In this document: piece after piece, positions 24,616 to 32,766 of the stretch | Position numbering within the stretch: position 1 is the stretch's first letter | How the letters are laid out: every line of letters starts with the position of its first letter | From: Planctomycetota bacterium | Lineage (GTDB): Bacteria; Planctomycetota; UBA8742; UBA2392 | NCBI GenBank assembly: GCA_020425695.1 | Contig: JAGQRE010000028.1 | Location: 1-34,437, forward strand | Length of the DNA stretch: 34,437 nucleotides | Direction: 5' to 3' | Notes under the pieces: generated by a model | Seen by the model: only the letters and a program-made list of their open reading frames with translations | Told to the model about the DNA's origin: nothing | Databases searched by the model: none | Program-made: the position numbers and the translations under genes

Positions 24616-25590
24616 CTACTTGGTTTCTTCTTTGTCAGCTTCCTCCCCGTCGAGAAGCTCAAGTGTTGTTGTGACGGTGGATGGCGTCTTCACCTTGATG
24701 CCCATGTCGAGTTCCATTGTCATCTTCATAACCATTTCACTGAACACGGTTTCGCGGCTGTCGAGATCAAGAAACATCGTGCCGTTCATTTCAACGTCGC
24801 TGATCGACACTTCGAAAGCAGCATCTTCTTCAGATGTAAATTCAACTTCGCCGCTGGCCTTAAGTTTGGCGCATTTGTGCCCACTCTTTTCTTCAACACT
24901 TTCGAATTTGTAGGTCACTTTGTACGTGAAGACGCCCATAGTCGGCATCGCGGTTGACCATTCGTTGGTCCACTCGTCGCCTACGGCAACTGGCTCTGTC
25001 GGTAGCGCCCGCAACGAGGCTTCCATACTGTCACGCATTGTCGCGTCGCCGTTCATGGATTCGAGCATGGCTGCATGCATTTCACTGACCTGTTCTTTGA
25101 CACGTTTCTTGTACTCGTCGAATCCTTTCAGGTCGGCGACTTTGCGTTCCTTCGTGATGGTGAACGAGAGTTCGAGGCCGTTCAGGAGTGCTTTCAGTTT
25201 GTCGCCGTCTTCAAGATCAGCCAGCTTGTCGCCCTCGGCGCTGTCATAGTCGGCGGTTTTCTCGCCGTCAGTCGTATCGTCAATTACGACGCGTGTGTAC
25301 TTGGCTTTGAGGGACGGTGTGCCGTCGTCGGCGATATCCGTGCACTCCTGCTCAAACTCGTAGGTGAGCACACTGAGTGACTTTGATTTCTGCCCCATAA
25401 CCTCACTGGTGGAGTCTGTCGTCTGTGTCTGGCGATAGCGTGACTTCTGACCCTTGGTGTACTTGGGGGTCAGGTCGTGGCCTTTGGGCACAGAGTCGGT
25501 CTTGCGATCGTCGCTTTCTTGGGCAACCACGGTAAGGCTCAGCGTAGTGAGCAACAGCAAGGCCAATGAGAGCGTAGTGAGAGTTTTCAT
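24616..25590 (-). CDS. Secreted protein, DUF6263-like
   Basis: 324 residues with a signal peptide (cleavage near VVAQ, residues 22-24). The mature protein is rich in Asp, Glu, Lys and Thr with alternating beta strands, and it contains GDEWTNEWSTAMP near 225 and a Met-rich strand near 285. This pattern, a signal peptide followed by a repeated strand-loop fold with a VGDEW-type motif, is what I associate with DUF6263 proteins; function unknown. GGAG lies six bases before the ATG. The C terminus is acidic (ending in Glu/Lys residues). It is divergent from the small acidic protein gene. Confidence 0.75.
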   Translation of the reverse strand: MKTLTTLSLALLLLTTLSLTVVAQESDDRKTDSVPKGHDLTPKYTKGQKSRYRQTQTTDSTSEVMGQKSKSLSVLTYEFEQECTDIADDGTPSLKAKYTRVVIDDTTDGEKTADYDSAEGDKLADLEDGDKLKALLNGLELSFTITKERKVADLKGFDEYKKRVKEQVSEMHAAMLESMNGDATMRDSMEASLRALPTEPVAVGDEWTNEWSTAMPTMGVFTYKVTYKFESVEEKSGHKCAKLKASGEVEFTSEEDAAFEVSISDVEMNGTMFLDLDSRETVFSEMVMKMTMELDMGIKVKTPSTVTTTLELLDGEEADKEETK

Positions 25591-25728
25591 GCTGATCTCC
25601 GTTTCGTATCTGATACTGGGCCGGCTTGAATGCTAGTTCGGAGGCTGCGTCTAGTAAACCTGTTCAGATTGGCGCAAAATGTCGTATCATGCGCAAACCA
25701 TACGTTTGTCCGAACTTACGAGGTTCGC

Positions 25729-26220
25729 ATGTCTGCTGAACTGACGCTGTTGTTTCTTGAGAAACGGGTTGAGGCCTCGCGCCTTTGTGCCTCTATCACT
25801 GAGCCGTTTGCAACGGGCTCTGAGCCCTTTGACGCGGACAATCTAGCGGGCGACTTCATGCAGGTCGCGGGCGAGCTGGAAGGCTCGCTTGGCGAACTTA
25901 CGAAGCTCAATGACGGGCTTGAGAAAGACCGCTCGCTTGAGGCCGGAGACATCCGACACGTGCGCGGGCGGATTGCCACGGCCGTCGGCGAAGTGGCCAG
26001 GGCAGCGCAGGATTTTTCGGCGCAGATTCGGTTCTTCGAGGCCATGAACCCGAACGACGCGGCCAAAACCAAGCCTGCTCTCGATAAGTTTGACGAAGTC
26101 GAGAAGGCCACCCGCGAATTCACAGTGCCCGATGAAGGCCCTGAAGAGGGTGCTGAACTGGCACCGGCTGACGACACCGGGCTCGCGCCCGATGAAGACG
26201 TTGATCCGATGTTGATGTAG
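25729..26220 (+). CDS. Small acidic helical protein, unknown
   Basis: 163 residues from the ATG at 25729 (AGG five bases upstream); the open frame extends back to 25630 but the extra part is Arg/Leu-rich and has no ribosome site. It is almost all helical with heptad-like Leu/Ala/Val spacing between residues 30 and 110, then a strongly acidic Pro/Glu/Asp tail. No signal peptide or membrane segment is visible, so it should be cytoplasmic. No family is recognised. A hairpin terminator follows it. Confidence 0.72.
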   Translation: MSAELTLLFLEKRVEASRLCASITEPFATGSEPFDADNLAGDFMQVAGELEGSLGELTKLNDGLEKDRSLEAGDIRHVRGRIATAVGEVARAAQDFSAQIRFFEAMNPNDAAKTKPALDKFDEVEKATREFTVPDEGPEEGAELAPADDTGLAPDEDVDPMLM

Positions 26221-26246
26221 CTTGGGATTGTATTCAGATCACACAG

Positions 26247-26273
26247 GCCCGGCTTATGCCGGGCTTCTGTTTT
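26247..26273 (+). terminator. Rho-independent terminator
   Basis: A perfect 7-bp stem (GCCCGGC / GCCGGGC) with loop TTAT is followed by TTCTGTTTT. It lies about 27 bases after the stop of the small acidic protein gene and before thyX. Confidence 0.8.
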
Positions 26274-26339
26274 CCGACACCTATCAACACTCCTGTCCGT
26301 GTCTCGTGCTTATGTAGAGTCCCGCGCGAGGTCCAACAC

Positions 26340-27281
26340 ATGCAGAAATACTTCAAACGCGCGAACATCTATCTTGTCGGTAAGCAGGTCATGCCAGCCG
26401 AGGAAGTGCAACGATTCCTCGACAACGAGGCCGACGTCTGGATCACCGATACCGACAACCCGGCGCACCGAATCCCGGAGCTTGCGGGTCGCATCTGCTA
26501 CATGAGCTTTGGCGAGAAACAGGGGCGCAAGGACAACAACAGCTACCTCAGCAACATCATCAAGGTAGGCCACGGCAGTGTGCTTGAGCACACCGTGTAC
26601 AGCCTGCTGCTTACAGGCATTTCACGCAGCCTGACGCACGAGTTGGTGCGCCACCGGGCCGGCTTCGCCTACAGCCAGCTCAGTCAGCGCTATGTGGATG
26701 AAACTGACGCTCAGTTCGTGATTCCGCCAGCCGTGCAGGACGACCCGGAGCTTGAGAAGACGCTGCAGGATTTCTGCGACGTCAGCCTGAAGGTGTATGG
26801 CGAACTGACTGACAAACTCGCGGAGAAATACGCCACGCCCACTGGGCTGGTTGATTTCGCGCTGCGGGAAGAACAGCTAACCGAAGGTGAAACCGGAAAG
26901 TTCACCTTCGGTGAAGCTGTCGAAGGGCACGACAACCTGAGTATCGACGAATGGCGCTCGCGCGCTGCCGAATCGGAGTCGATTGCCAAGTTCTTCAAGA
27001 AGAAGACGATTCGCGCCCGCCGCAAGGCTGCGCGCGAGGCGGCCCGCGCCGTGCTGCCCAACGCGACAGAGACCAAGATCTTTGTGACCGGCAACGCCCG
27101 TGCCTGGCGGCACTTCATTGAGTTGCGCGGCGACATTCACGCCGAGGCCGAGATTCGTGCCCTGGCATGTGACGTAGCCCGCCTGCTTAAGAAGGAAGCG
27201 CCCAACCTGTTCGGCGACTACGAAATCGTAGAGCTGCCGGACGGCACCGAGCGCACGCGCACGACCCACCGCAAGGTCTAG
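26340..27281 (+). CDS. thyX: Flavin-dependent thymidylate synthase ThyX
   Basis: 313 residues from the ATG at 26340, with GAGG eight bases upstream; the 28 codons of open frame before it overlap the terminator and look non-coding. ThyX methylates dUMP to dTMP using FAD, NADPH and methylene-tetrahydrofolate. The signature RHR-x-S lies at 104-118 (RHRAGFAYSQLSQRY). The GHGSVLEH block (77-84) and the C-terminal ARAVLP and RAWRHFIELR blocks are also typical. Between RHR and the motif Ser there are eight residues rather than the usual seven. The protein is longer than common ThyX (220-260) because of an insertion between about 125 and 235. Its stop overlaps the stop of the convergent lipoprotein frame by two bases. 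Confidence 0.95.
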   Translation: MQKYFKRANIYLVGKQVMPAEEVQRFLDNEADVWITDTDNPAHRIPELAGRICYMSFGEKQGRKDNNSYLSNIIKVGHGSVLEHTVYSLLLTGISRSLTHELVRHRAGFAYSQLSQRYVDETDAQFVIPPAVQDDPELEKTLQDFCDVSLKVYGELTDKLAEKYATPTGLVDFALREEQLTEGETGKFTFGEAVEGHDNLSIDEWRSRAAESESIAKFFKKKTIRARRKAAREAARAVLPNATETKIFVTGNARAWRHFIELRGDIHAEAEIRALACDVARLLKKEAPNLFGDYEIVELPDGTERTRTTHRKV

Positions 27282-27883
27282 GTGGTTTCACGCGAAGGTG
27301 CGAAGCAGAGCGAAGACCGCGAAGTCACGGCTACTTGTTTTGCGCCCCGTAGGGAGGCATGTAACCCGGCGGGATGTTCGGATTGCGCGGCGTTCTTTCT
27401 CAGTCTGTTGGTATCCCAGCCGTCGGGAATGATGAAGTCGGTGTCACCGACTCGTTGACCAGCCCGGTAAGGGTGGTCGTGACCTTCGAACCAATATTCG
27501 ACAACGTGTTTGGTGTGGGTGACAGGATTGCCTTCGTCGTCCAAAACCGCATTTCCGTTTGCATCAAGGGCGGGGACCTGTTGTGAGGTGATAGTGACAC
27601 CCTCCAACAAAGCGGCGACTTCGATTTCGGCTTTGAGTTTTTCGATGTAGGCCTGACGATCCGCATTCGGCACGTCGATGTTCTTGATTTCCAGTGGGTC
27701 GAACGGGGCTGGCGCGCCCCAAGTCGCGGCCGGGGTCGCGACCTTGGCCTTTGGCGGCATGGGCAGGTCTACTGCCGCCGCGGATTTTGTTTCCGACGGT
27801 GGCCCTTCAGCGGGCTTGGTGCCACATGCGCACACACTGAGTGCGATGATGCCGACGAAGCCAATGAGCAGGTACGTTCTCAT
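27278..27883 (-). CDS. Lipoprotein of unknown function, apparent C-terminal frameshift
   Basis: About 201 residues from the ATG at 27883. A lipoprotein signal ends SVCAC with a Cys near residue 20-21, followed by a Pro/Ala/Lys-rich linker and a short folded part (VEYWFEGHDHPYRAGQR near 130-147). The annotated frame then runs through a GCGAAG repeat stretch and ends across the thyX stop, with an unusual Ser/Arg-rich tail. In the neighbouring frame, starting near 27400, codons read Asn-Pro-Asn-Ile-Pro-Pro-Gly-Tyr-Met-Pro-Pro-Tyr-Gly and stop at 27331, which looks like a natural C terminus. One surplus base near 27390-27405 would explain this. No function is assigned. Confidence 0.65.
   Translation of the reverse strand: MRTYLLIGFVGIIALSVCACGTKPAEGPPSETKSAAAVDLPMPPKAKVATPAATWGAPAPFDPLEIKNIDVPNADRQAYIEKLKAEIEVAALLEGVTITSQQVPALDANGNAVLDDEGNPVTHTKHVVEYWFEGHDHPYRAGQRVGDTDFIIPDGWDTNRLRKNAAQSEHPAGLHASLRGAKQVAVTSRSSLCFAPSRETT
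27292..27324. repeat. Four spaced GCGAAG repeats
   Basis: GCGAAG occurs at 27292, 27300, 27310 and 27319, spaced 8, 10 and 9 bases apart, immediately after thyX. It lies within the frameshifted tail of the convergent lipoprotein frame. Similar GCGAAG-rich stretches are widespread short repeats in bacterial intergenic DNA. Confidence 0.6.
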
Positions 27884-27932
27884 GAACAAAGCCTGTCACA
27901 TGCGGCTTGTGGTCATTAGCTTAACTTCAAGA

Positions 27933-28028
27933 GTGGCATCCGCATCTTGCGGATGAGTCCAATCGGCTTCTAGCCGATTGCTAGCGCCTGGAAGGCGCTG
28001 AAACTCATCGGCTGGAACCCGATGCCAC
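27933..28028. repeat. REPIN-like element G
   Basis: A 96-nt element with four successive hairpins. The left end is GTGG then CATCCGCA / TGCGGATG with loop TCT. The right end, read on the other strand, is GTGG then an 8-bp stem with one mismatch (CATCGGGT / AGCCGATG, loop TCC). Two inner hairpins are AATCGGCT / AGCCGATT and AGCGCCT / AGGCGCT. It has the same terminal design as elements at 360 and 15169 but different stem sequences. It lies between the two minus-strand genes for the lipoprotein and the carboxypeptidase-regulatory-like protein. Confidence 0.75.
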
Positions 28029-28057
28029 TGCTTACTGCGCCAACACTGCCCCAGCGG

Positions 28058-29494
28058 CTACTCGTCGTCTGGGATGATTACTGTGCTGCCGCCTGAGGCG
28101 TTTTCGTCTCTTTCGAGGGTGATAGTCCCGAAGTCGAAGCGCTGGCCATCGAGCAATGTGGCGTTCACCTTGTGCGTCTTATAGCCCCACAGCTTGATCT
28201 CGACGCTGAATGTTCCTGCGGGTGGGTCGTTTTGCTCAAACACACCGTCTGCCTTTACGGGACCGTTCAGCTGTTTGACCGTTTTGCCGCTGTCGTCGAG
28301 GAACTTGACGTTCGCCCAGCCTTGGATGGGTTTGCCGTCAACGTCAATAAAGGCGATTCGAACGGAACTGGTGACGGCGACCTGGAAATCCGTCGCGGCG
28401 CGCTCAATCAGCCCGGTCTTTACGTCTACTTCGGTGGGGCCGCTGACCTGGCGATAGCCGCTGCCGGACAGCTTGAACTTGTAGCGCCCCTCGGGTACGC
28501 CCTCGATGTTGAAGTTGCCGCCGACGTCAGTCTTCGCGGAGTACTTGCTGCTGCCGCCGTAGTTGAACTCTATGTTGTCGCCGAACGAGTTGCCGCCGGC
28601 AGAATTCAGCCCAACCGTCACGCCTTCCACGCCGCGTCCGCTGCTGTCAACGACGCGTCCGGTGACTCCACCGGCGCCTCGCAGTACCAGCTTGATACCT
28701 TCCTTGGTTTCGCCGTTCTTGAGCGTGGCCGAGTTCTTCTTGCTTTCGGCGTAGCCGTCGGCGTTGGCGGTGAGCCCCGCGCTCAGCCGGGCCTTTTCAG
28801 ATATCTTACGGTTGATCTCAGCCGTGAAGTAGCCGCCGCCGTCTGTTGTCGCGATCACGCTGCCGGAGTTGCTGTCGCCGATTGAGGTAACGAAGCGTAC
28901 GCTGTTGCCGGCGTCTTCCGACGTGTAGTCCTCGCTGAACGTCGCACGGACCTCAGCGCCGGCTACTGGAACCCCCGACGCGTCAACGACCTGGCCTGAA
29001 ACCGTTGCGCTGAAATCGACCTTCGGGCCGTTCAGCATTTCTTCGAACGACTCCGGGTCGATTGTGTCGATGTCCTTCAGGTCGCCCAGCTTCTTCTTGA
29101 TCTCTTCGAGAGCGTTGCCGACTTCGGCTGCCTCGAGATCCTCAGTTGTGGGGACGCCCGGTTTCGGCTGGGCTTCTACGGACGTGTCGGCAGGCTTCGG
29201 CAGATCGTCCGCCGGTTGTTCGTTGGTTGTCGTAGCGGGCTGGTCCGGGTCCGTGCCAGCGACCTTCGGCTGGATGTCCGTCGTTGCTTCCGTGTTTGCA
29301 GCATTTTTGTCAGGGGCCTGAAGCGGCCCTTCGTCAAACACCGGCTTGTCGAGCGTGTCGTCTTTCGCAACAACAGGTTCTGTCTTCGGTGCGCTTTCGA
29401 ATTCGGTCTTTGCAACGAAGTAGCCGGCGCCGAAAGCAACACCGCCGACGATCAACAAGGCAAACAGGCCGGCAAGCAGGCTGGAAGTCCGCAT
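28058..29494 (-). CDS. Anchored protein with carboxypeptidase-regulatory-like domains
   Basis: 478 residues. A signal-anchor helix lies at about 7-28. A long low-complexity linker rich in Pro, Thr, Asp and Glu reaches to about 155. Three beta-sandwich repeats follow. The first two are clear carboxypeptidase D regulatory-like domains, starting SGQVVDASGVPVAGAEV (near 166) and TGRVVDSSGRGVEGVTV (near 279); the second closes with NIEGVPEGRYKFKLSGSGY. The third (near 385-460) is more divergent. Such domains usually act in surface adhesion or protein binding, and no enzyme domain is present. GGAG is six bases before the ATG. The acidic C terminus ends IPDDE. Confidence 0.8.
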   Translation of the reverse strand: MRTSSLLAGLFALLIVGGVAFGAGYFVAKTEFESAPKTEPVVAKDDTLDKPVFDEGPLQAPDKNAANTEATTDIQPKVAGTDPDQPATTTNEQPADDLPKPADTSVEAQPKPGVPTTEDLEAAEVGNALEEIKKKLGDLKDIDTIDPESFEEMLNGPKVDFSATVSGQVVDASGVPVAGAEVRATFSEDYTSEDAGNSVRFVTSIGDSNSGSVIATTDGGGYFTAEINRKISEKARLSAGLTANADGYAESKKNSATLKNGETKEGIKLVLRGAGGVTGRVVDSSGRGVEGVTVGLNSAGGNSFGDNIEFNYGGSSKYSAKTDVGGNFNIEGVPEGRYKFKLSGSGYRQVSGPTEVDVKTGLIERAATDFQVAVTSSVRIAFIDVDGKPIQGWANVKFLDDSGKTVKQLNGPVKADGVFEQNDPPAGTFSVEIKLWGYKTHKVNATLLDGQRFDFGTITLERDENASGGSTVIIPDDE

Positions 29495-29620
29495 GAAACT
29501 CTCCTGGAACAGGTATCCAAGAGGCCTACGGGTGCAGCCTCCGCCGTGTTACCTGGAATCTCAAGAATAATTTGAATTGGTAGATGCAGCCCCGCCCCGC
29601 CCCGCCCCGTGCGGAAGCGC

Positions 29621-29698
29621 GGGGGTCGCTGAAAGCGACGACGGAGTAGGTGTCCAGAAACACGTCGCCTTTGGCGACCCCCAGCCTCTCGGCTGGGG
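29621..29698. repeat. Palindromic element H
   Basis: GGGGGTCGC (29621-29629) pairs with GCGACCCCC (29674-29682). Inside are the hairpins GTCGCT / AGCGAC (loop GAA) and GTCGCC / GGCGAC (loop TTT). A further perfect 8-bp hairpin CCCCAGCC / GGCTGGGG follows at 29679-29698. Its upstream flank has about four CCCCG tandem units (29590-29610). On the minus strand it shares the core CCGCCCCAGCCGA with element C. It lies between the regulatory-like protein gene and the cation exchanger gene. Confidence 0.7.
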
Positions 29699-29728
29699 CG
29701 GAATTGAAAGAGATCGATGCGGGCTTGC

Positions 29729-30703
29729 TTACACCCAACCCATGAACAGGTTGGTTACGTACAGCGCGTAGGCGGACAGCAGGATCATGCCCTCAACCCG
29801 GCTCAGGCGTTTTCCGCGCCAGGCCAGGGCCGTCACGCCGGCCGAGAATATGAGCATCACGATCATGTCGAACTTCATCACGCGTGCGTCAATCGCGAGC
29901 GGCGAAACCAGCGCAACCAGACCCAAGACCAGACAGACATTGAAGATGTTGCTGCCTACGACATTGCCGAGGCTGATTGCGCTTTCGCCACGAATAATTG
30001 CGACGATACTGGTGGCGAGTTCGGGCAGGCTGGTGCCGACTGCCAGTACGGTCAGGCCGATCACGAGCTCAGGTACACCGATTCTCTCGGCCACGTCAAC
30101 GGCGCCGTCCACAAACAGCTTGCCGCCGATCAGCAGGGCACAAAGCCCAAGCACCGTCAGCCCGGCGAGGGCCGCGAACTTGCCGCGGCTTAGCTTTTCG
30201 CGGTTTTCGTCACCGCCGCCGCGCGCACTGCGAAACATGATGAACAGAATGACCGCGATGGTCACAAGCAGAACAACGCCCTTCCAGCGGTCCAGCATGA
30301 ACACGACGTTTTCGCCGCTTTCGATCGGGCCGCCGATAAACGGCAACACGGCGATCAGCAGGGCTGCAAACAGCATTGCAGGCAGATCACGCTTGAAGAC
30401 TTCGGGCTCAATATAGATCGGGCGAATTGACGCGCTGAGCCCGAGTACCAGACCGATGTTGGCAATATTACTGCCGATGACGTTGCCGACGGACAAATCG
30501 CTTGAGCCCTGCAACGCCCCGGCCATACTGACCGTAAGTTCCGGCGCGCTGGTCCCGAAGGCTACCAGCGTCAGCCCGATGATCAGCGGCTTCACGCCGA
30601 AACTCAGCGCCAGGCGGCTGCTGCCGGACACCAGCCACTCCGCGCCGAAGTGAAGCCCGAGCACGCCGAAAGCCAACTGCAGTATGATCAGGAGTATGTC
30701 CAT
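29729..30703 (-). CDS. Na+/Ca2+-type cation exchanger (CaCA family, YrbG-like)
   Basis: 324 residues with about ten transmembrane helices in two inverted halves. Each half holds an alpha-repeat of the CaCA family: AFGTSAPELTVS with GNVIGSNIANIGLVLG in the first, and AVGTSLPELATS with GNVVGSNIFNVCLVLG in the second. The acidic Glu in each PEL motif binds the cation. It should exchange Na+ or H+ for Ca2+ across the inner membrane. It lies nine bases after the stop of the upstream gene, whose stop codon overlaps the GAGG in front, so they are probably one operon. It ends just after repeat element H. Confidence 0.93.
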   Translation of the reverse strand: MDILLIILQLAFGVLGLHFGAEWLVSGSSRLALSFGVKPLIIGLTLVAFGTSAPELTVSMAGALQGSSDLSVGNVIGSNIANIGLVLGLSASIRPIYIEPEVFKRDLPAMLFAALLIAVLPFIGGPIESGENVVFMLDRWKGVVLLVTIAVILFIMFRSARGGGDENREKLSRGKFAALAGLTVLGLCALLIGGKLFVDGAVDVAERIGVPELVIGLTVLAVGTSLPELATSIVAIIRGESAISLGNVVGSNIFNVCLVLGLVALVSPLAIDARVMKFDMIVMLIFSAGVTALAWRGKRLSRVEGMILLSAYALYVTNLFMGWV

Positions 30704-30712
30704 ACCGGTGGT

Positions 30713-31297
30713 CTACCTCAGGAAACCGACTTCGACCCGCACGCGCTGCTGCGTGACCTTGAGGTTGTAAAGCCGGACCTTGGAAACGCTGGCGGCAAGG
30801 TCGGGGCGTGACTTCGAGACCATCTCGGCGAAATCAATCGTGACCAGCGCATCCTTGTGGCGCAGGGCATCGAGAGAAATCGGCATCTTCTTGAACAGCT
30901 TGCCGACCACGCCGACCAGTACGTCAGCAAACGTGCTGCTGAACGTAAGCGGCTTCTCGACACGGAAGATCAATGAGCCTGACTCGCCCGCGTCGCTGTG
31001 GGTGATTTCGCGGGCGCTGAAGCTGATTCGCGTGTCCACCGGAGGGCGTGGCGGCCATGCCTTGCCCTTCACTTTCACACGGGCGCTGAAGACCGCTGCG
31101 TCGTCAAAGAACTGGAGCGATACGTCGCTGACGTCGGCTTCCTGCTGACCCTTCGCACCGCCTTCAATCGAGGCGGCGATCAGTTCGGCGGACAACTCAA
31201 GGGCGATGACGCCACGCCCCGTGGCTGCGCGCTGGTACAGCCCGTCCACCATGTGCCGGAATGCCTCTTTTGCCGGATCTATCTCAGCGTCACCCAT
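30713..31297 (-). CDS. Hypothetical protein, operon with the cation exchanger
   Basis: 194 residues from the ATG at 31297. The open frame continues to 31477, but that part is Arg/Cys-rich, would run into the divergent MFS gene and lacks a ribosome site. The N terminus (EAFRHMVDGLYQRAA) is helical and the rest is beta-rich with paired strands such as VSLQFFDDAAVFSARVKVK. It has no signal peptide and no membrane helix. The alternation of strands could fit a lipid-binding barrel such as DUF2993, but I do not recognise a family. It sits directly upstream of the exchanger gene. Confidence 0.65.
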   Translation of the reverse strand: MGDAEIDPAKEAFRHMVDGLYQRAATGRGVIALELSAELIAASIEGGAKGQQEADVSDVSLQFFDDAAVFSARVKVKGKAWPPRPPVDTRISFSAREITHSDAGESGSLIFRVEKPLTFSSTFADVLVGVVGKLFKKMPISLDALRHKDALVTIDFAEMVSKSRPDLAASVSKVRLYNLKVTQQRVRVEVGFLR

Positions 31298-31403
31298 GGG
31301 CGGCAAGGCTAACTTGGGAGGGTGGGGGGACAAGTCCAATCGGAGTACCGGTCTGTAGCAATCGGCACTTCTGTTCGCGCAGGCGTGACCTACACTCCGG
31401 CCC

Positions 31404-32705
31404 ATGTCGCAAGAGTTAGCCGAGCCAGTTTCCGTATCTGCACCCGACGCAACGCGCCCCGCACTGCGCAGACGCAATCTGTTACTGCTTTGGCTGGCTC
31501 AGTTTGTTTCAGGGACCGGCGACTCGGTCTTTTCGACGTGCATCGGTTTTCTGGTTATCTTTCTGATCGGGCGTGACGCGGGCGTTGAAGTCGGGCTTAC
31601 GCGCATGATGGATGCGCTGCCGTTCCTGATTTTCGGCGCATACGCAGGCGTGCTGGTCGATCGCTTCTCGCGGCGCGGCATGATGCTGATCAGCGACGCC
31701 GTCCGTGCTCTCGTGATCGGGCTTGTGCCTCTGCTGTACTTCGCGGGTGTGCTGGCGTGGTGGATGCTGCCGCTTGTGGCCTTCATGAGTTATCTGTTCG
31801 CGACTGTGTTCAACCCGGCCCGTGACGCGCTGATACCTGACCTGGCCGAAGGCGCGCAGTTGCTGCGCGTCAACAGCATCTTCCAGACCAGCCAGCAACT
31901 GGCCGTGATTCTGGGGGCGGGACTTGTCGGTCTGATTCTGTGGCCGGAACTCTGGGGTGGTGAGCAACCGGGGCCGACAGGGCTGGTCTGGTTGCTGGCC
32001 GCGGACGCCGTCAGCTTTGCGTTCAGTTTCGTCTGCATCCTTCTGATTCGGTCGAGAGCCCCACAGGCGGTGAAGCCCACTTCTGCTGTGCCTCCTCGTC
32101 CCAGCTCGATGTTCGAACTGCGCGAGAGCCTTGCCAACGCATGGAAGGACACACGCCTGCGGGCGCTGCTGTTTCTTACGGCCGTGGACAACTTCTTCAT
32201 TATGGGGCCGGCCATTGTCGGCGGCATGTTCTTGATCAAGTCGCATCTCAAGCTGGAAACGTGGGCTTACGGCGTGTTCGAGGCCTGCCTTGGGCTTGGC
32301 TGGTTTGTGGGTACGTTGCTGATCTCGCGTTTCGGCAGCCGTATCAAGACCGGCAAGCTGGTGATTGCGGGCATGTTCCTTGACGGCATCACCTACGTAC
32401 CGTTCTTGTGGCTTCAGACTTTTGAGCAGTTCCTGATCGCGATTTTCCTGCACGGGCTGACGATTCCGCTGATCACCGTGGGACGGACTACGCTGATCCA
32501 GCGGCACTATCCGCGTCAGAGGCTGGGGCGCATCTTTGCCCTGGTTACGATCACCGTGCAGGGCTTCACGGCGCTATCGGCGCTGGCGACGGGGTTGGCG
32601 CTTGGCTGGATTGGCCCGCGTGAGCTCTTTTTTATCGGCGGGGCCTGCGGGGCGGTATGCGGTGTCGTCGGGCTGACCTTTGTACGTCTGCGTGGAACTG
32701 ACTAA
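31404..32705 (+). CDS. MFS transporter (MFS_3/EntS-like exporter)
   Basis: 433 residues with about 12 transmembrane helices and a cytoplasmic loop near residues 210-240. The loop between helices 2 and 3 reads GVLVDRFSRRGMMLISD, the signature of the major facilitator superfamily. The pattern resembles the EntS and multidrug exporter branch. Substrate cannot be inferred; the neighbours (ribD, an exchanger operon) give no hint. The ATG at 31404 is preceded by no clear Shine-Dalgarno, and a promoter near TACACT is possible but weak. It is divergent from the hypothetical protein gene. Confidence 0.88.
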   Translation: MSQELAEPVSVSAPDATRPALRRRNLLLLWLAQFVSGTGDSVFSTCIGFLVIFLIGRDAGVEVGLTRMMDALPFLIFGAYAGVLVDRFSRRGMMLISDAVRALVIGLVPLLYFAGVLAWWMLPLVAFMSYLFATVFNPARDALIPDLAEGAQLLRVNSIFQTSQQLAVILGAGLVGLILWPELWGGEQPGPTGLVWLLAADAVSFAFSFVCILLIRSRAPQAVKPTSAVPPRPSSMFELRESLANAWKDTRLRALLFLTAVDNFFIMGPAIVGGMFLIKSHLKLETWAYGVFEACLGLGWFVGTLLISRFGSRIKTGKLVIAGMFLDGITYVPFLWLQTFEQFLIAIFLHGLTIPLITVGRTTLIQRHYPRQRLGRIFALVTITVQGFTALSALATGLALGWIGPRELFFIGGACGAVCGVVGLTFVRLRGTD

Positions 32706-32766
32706 GTGGCTCTGTCGCATCAGTAGCTGAATCGCTAGATTGCATACACCCCCAACAGGAACAGTC

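Noticed and set aside
25606..25616. GTATC-T-GATAC palindrome just upstream of the secreted-protein gene
   Set aside because: It is only five base pairs per arm, unrepeated, and no regulator gene is adjacent; too short to call an operator.
25660..25728. Possible promoter with TATCAT before the small acidic protein gene
   Set aside because: A -35 box at proper spacing is only weakly matched (TTCAGA), so it was not listed.
31298..31477. Extended N terminus of the gene at 30713
   Set aside because: The extension is Cys/Arg-rich, crosses into the divergent MFS gene and has no ribosome binding site.
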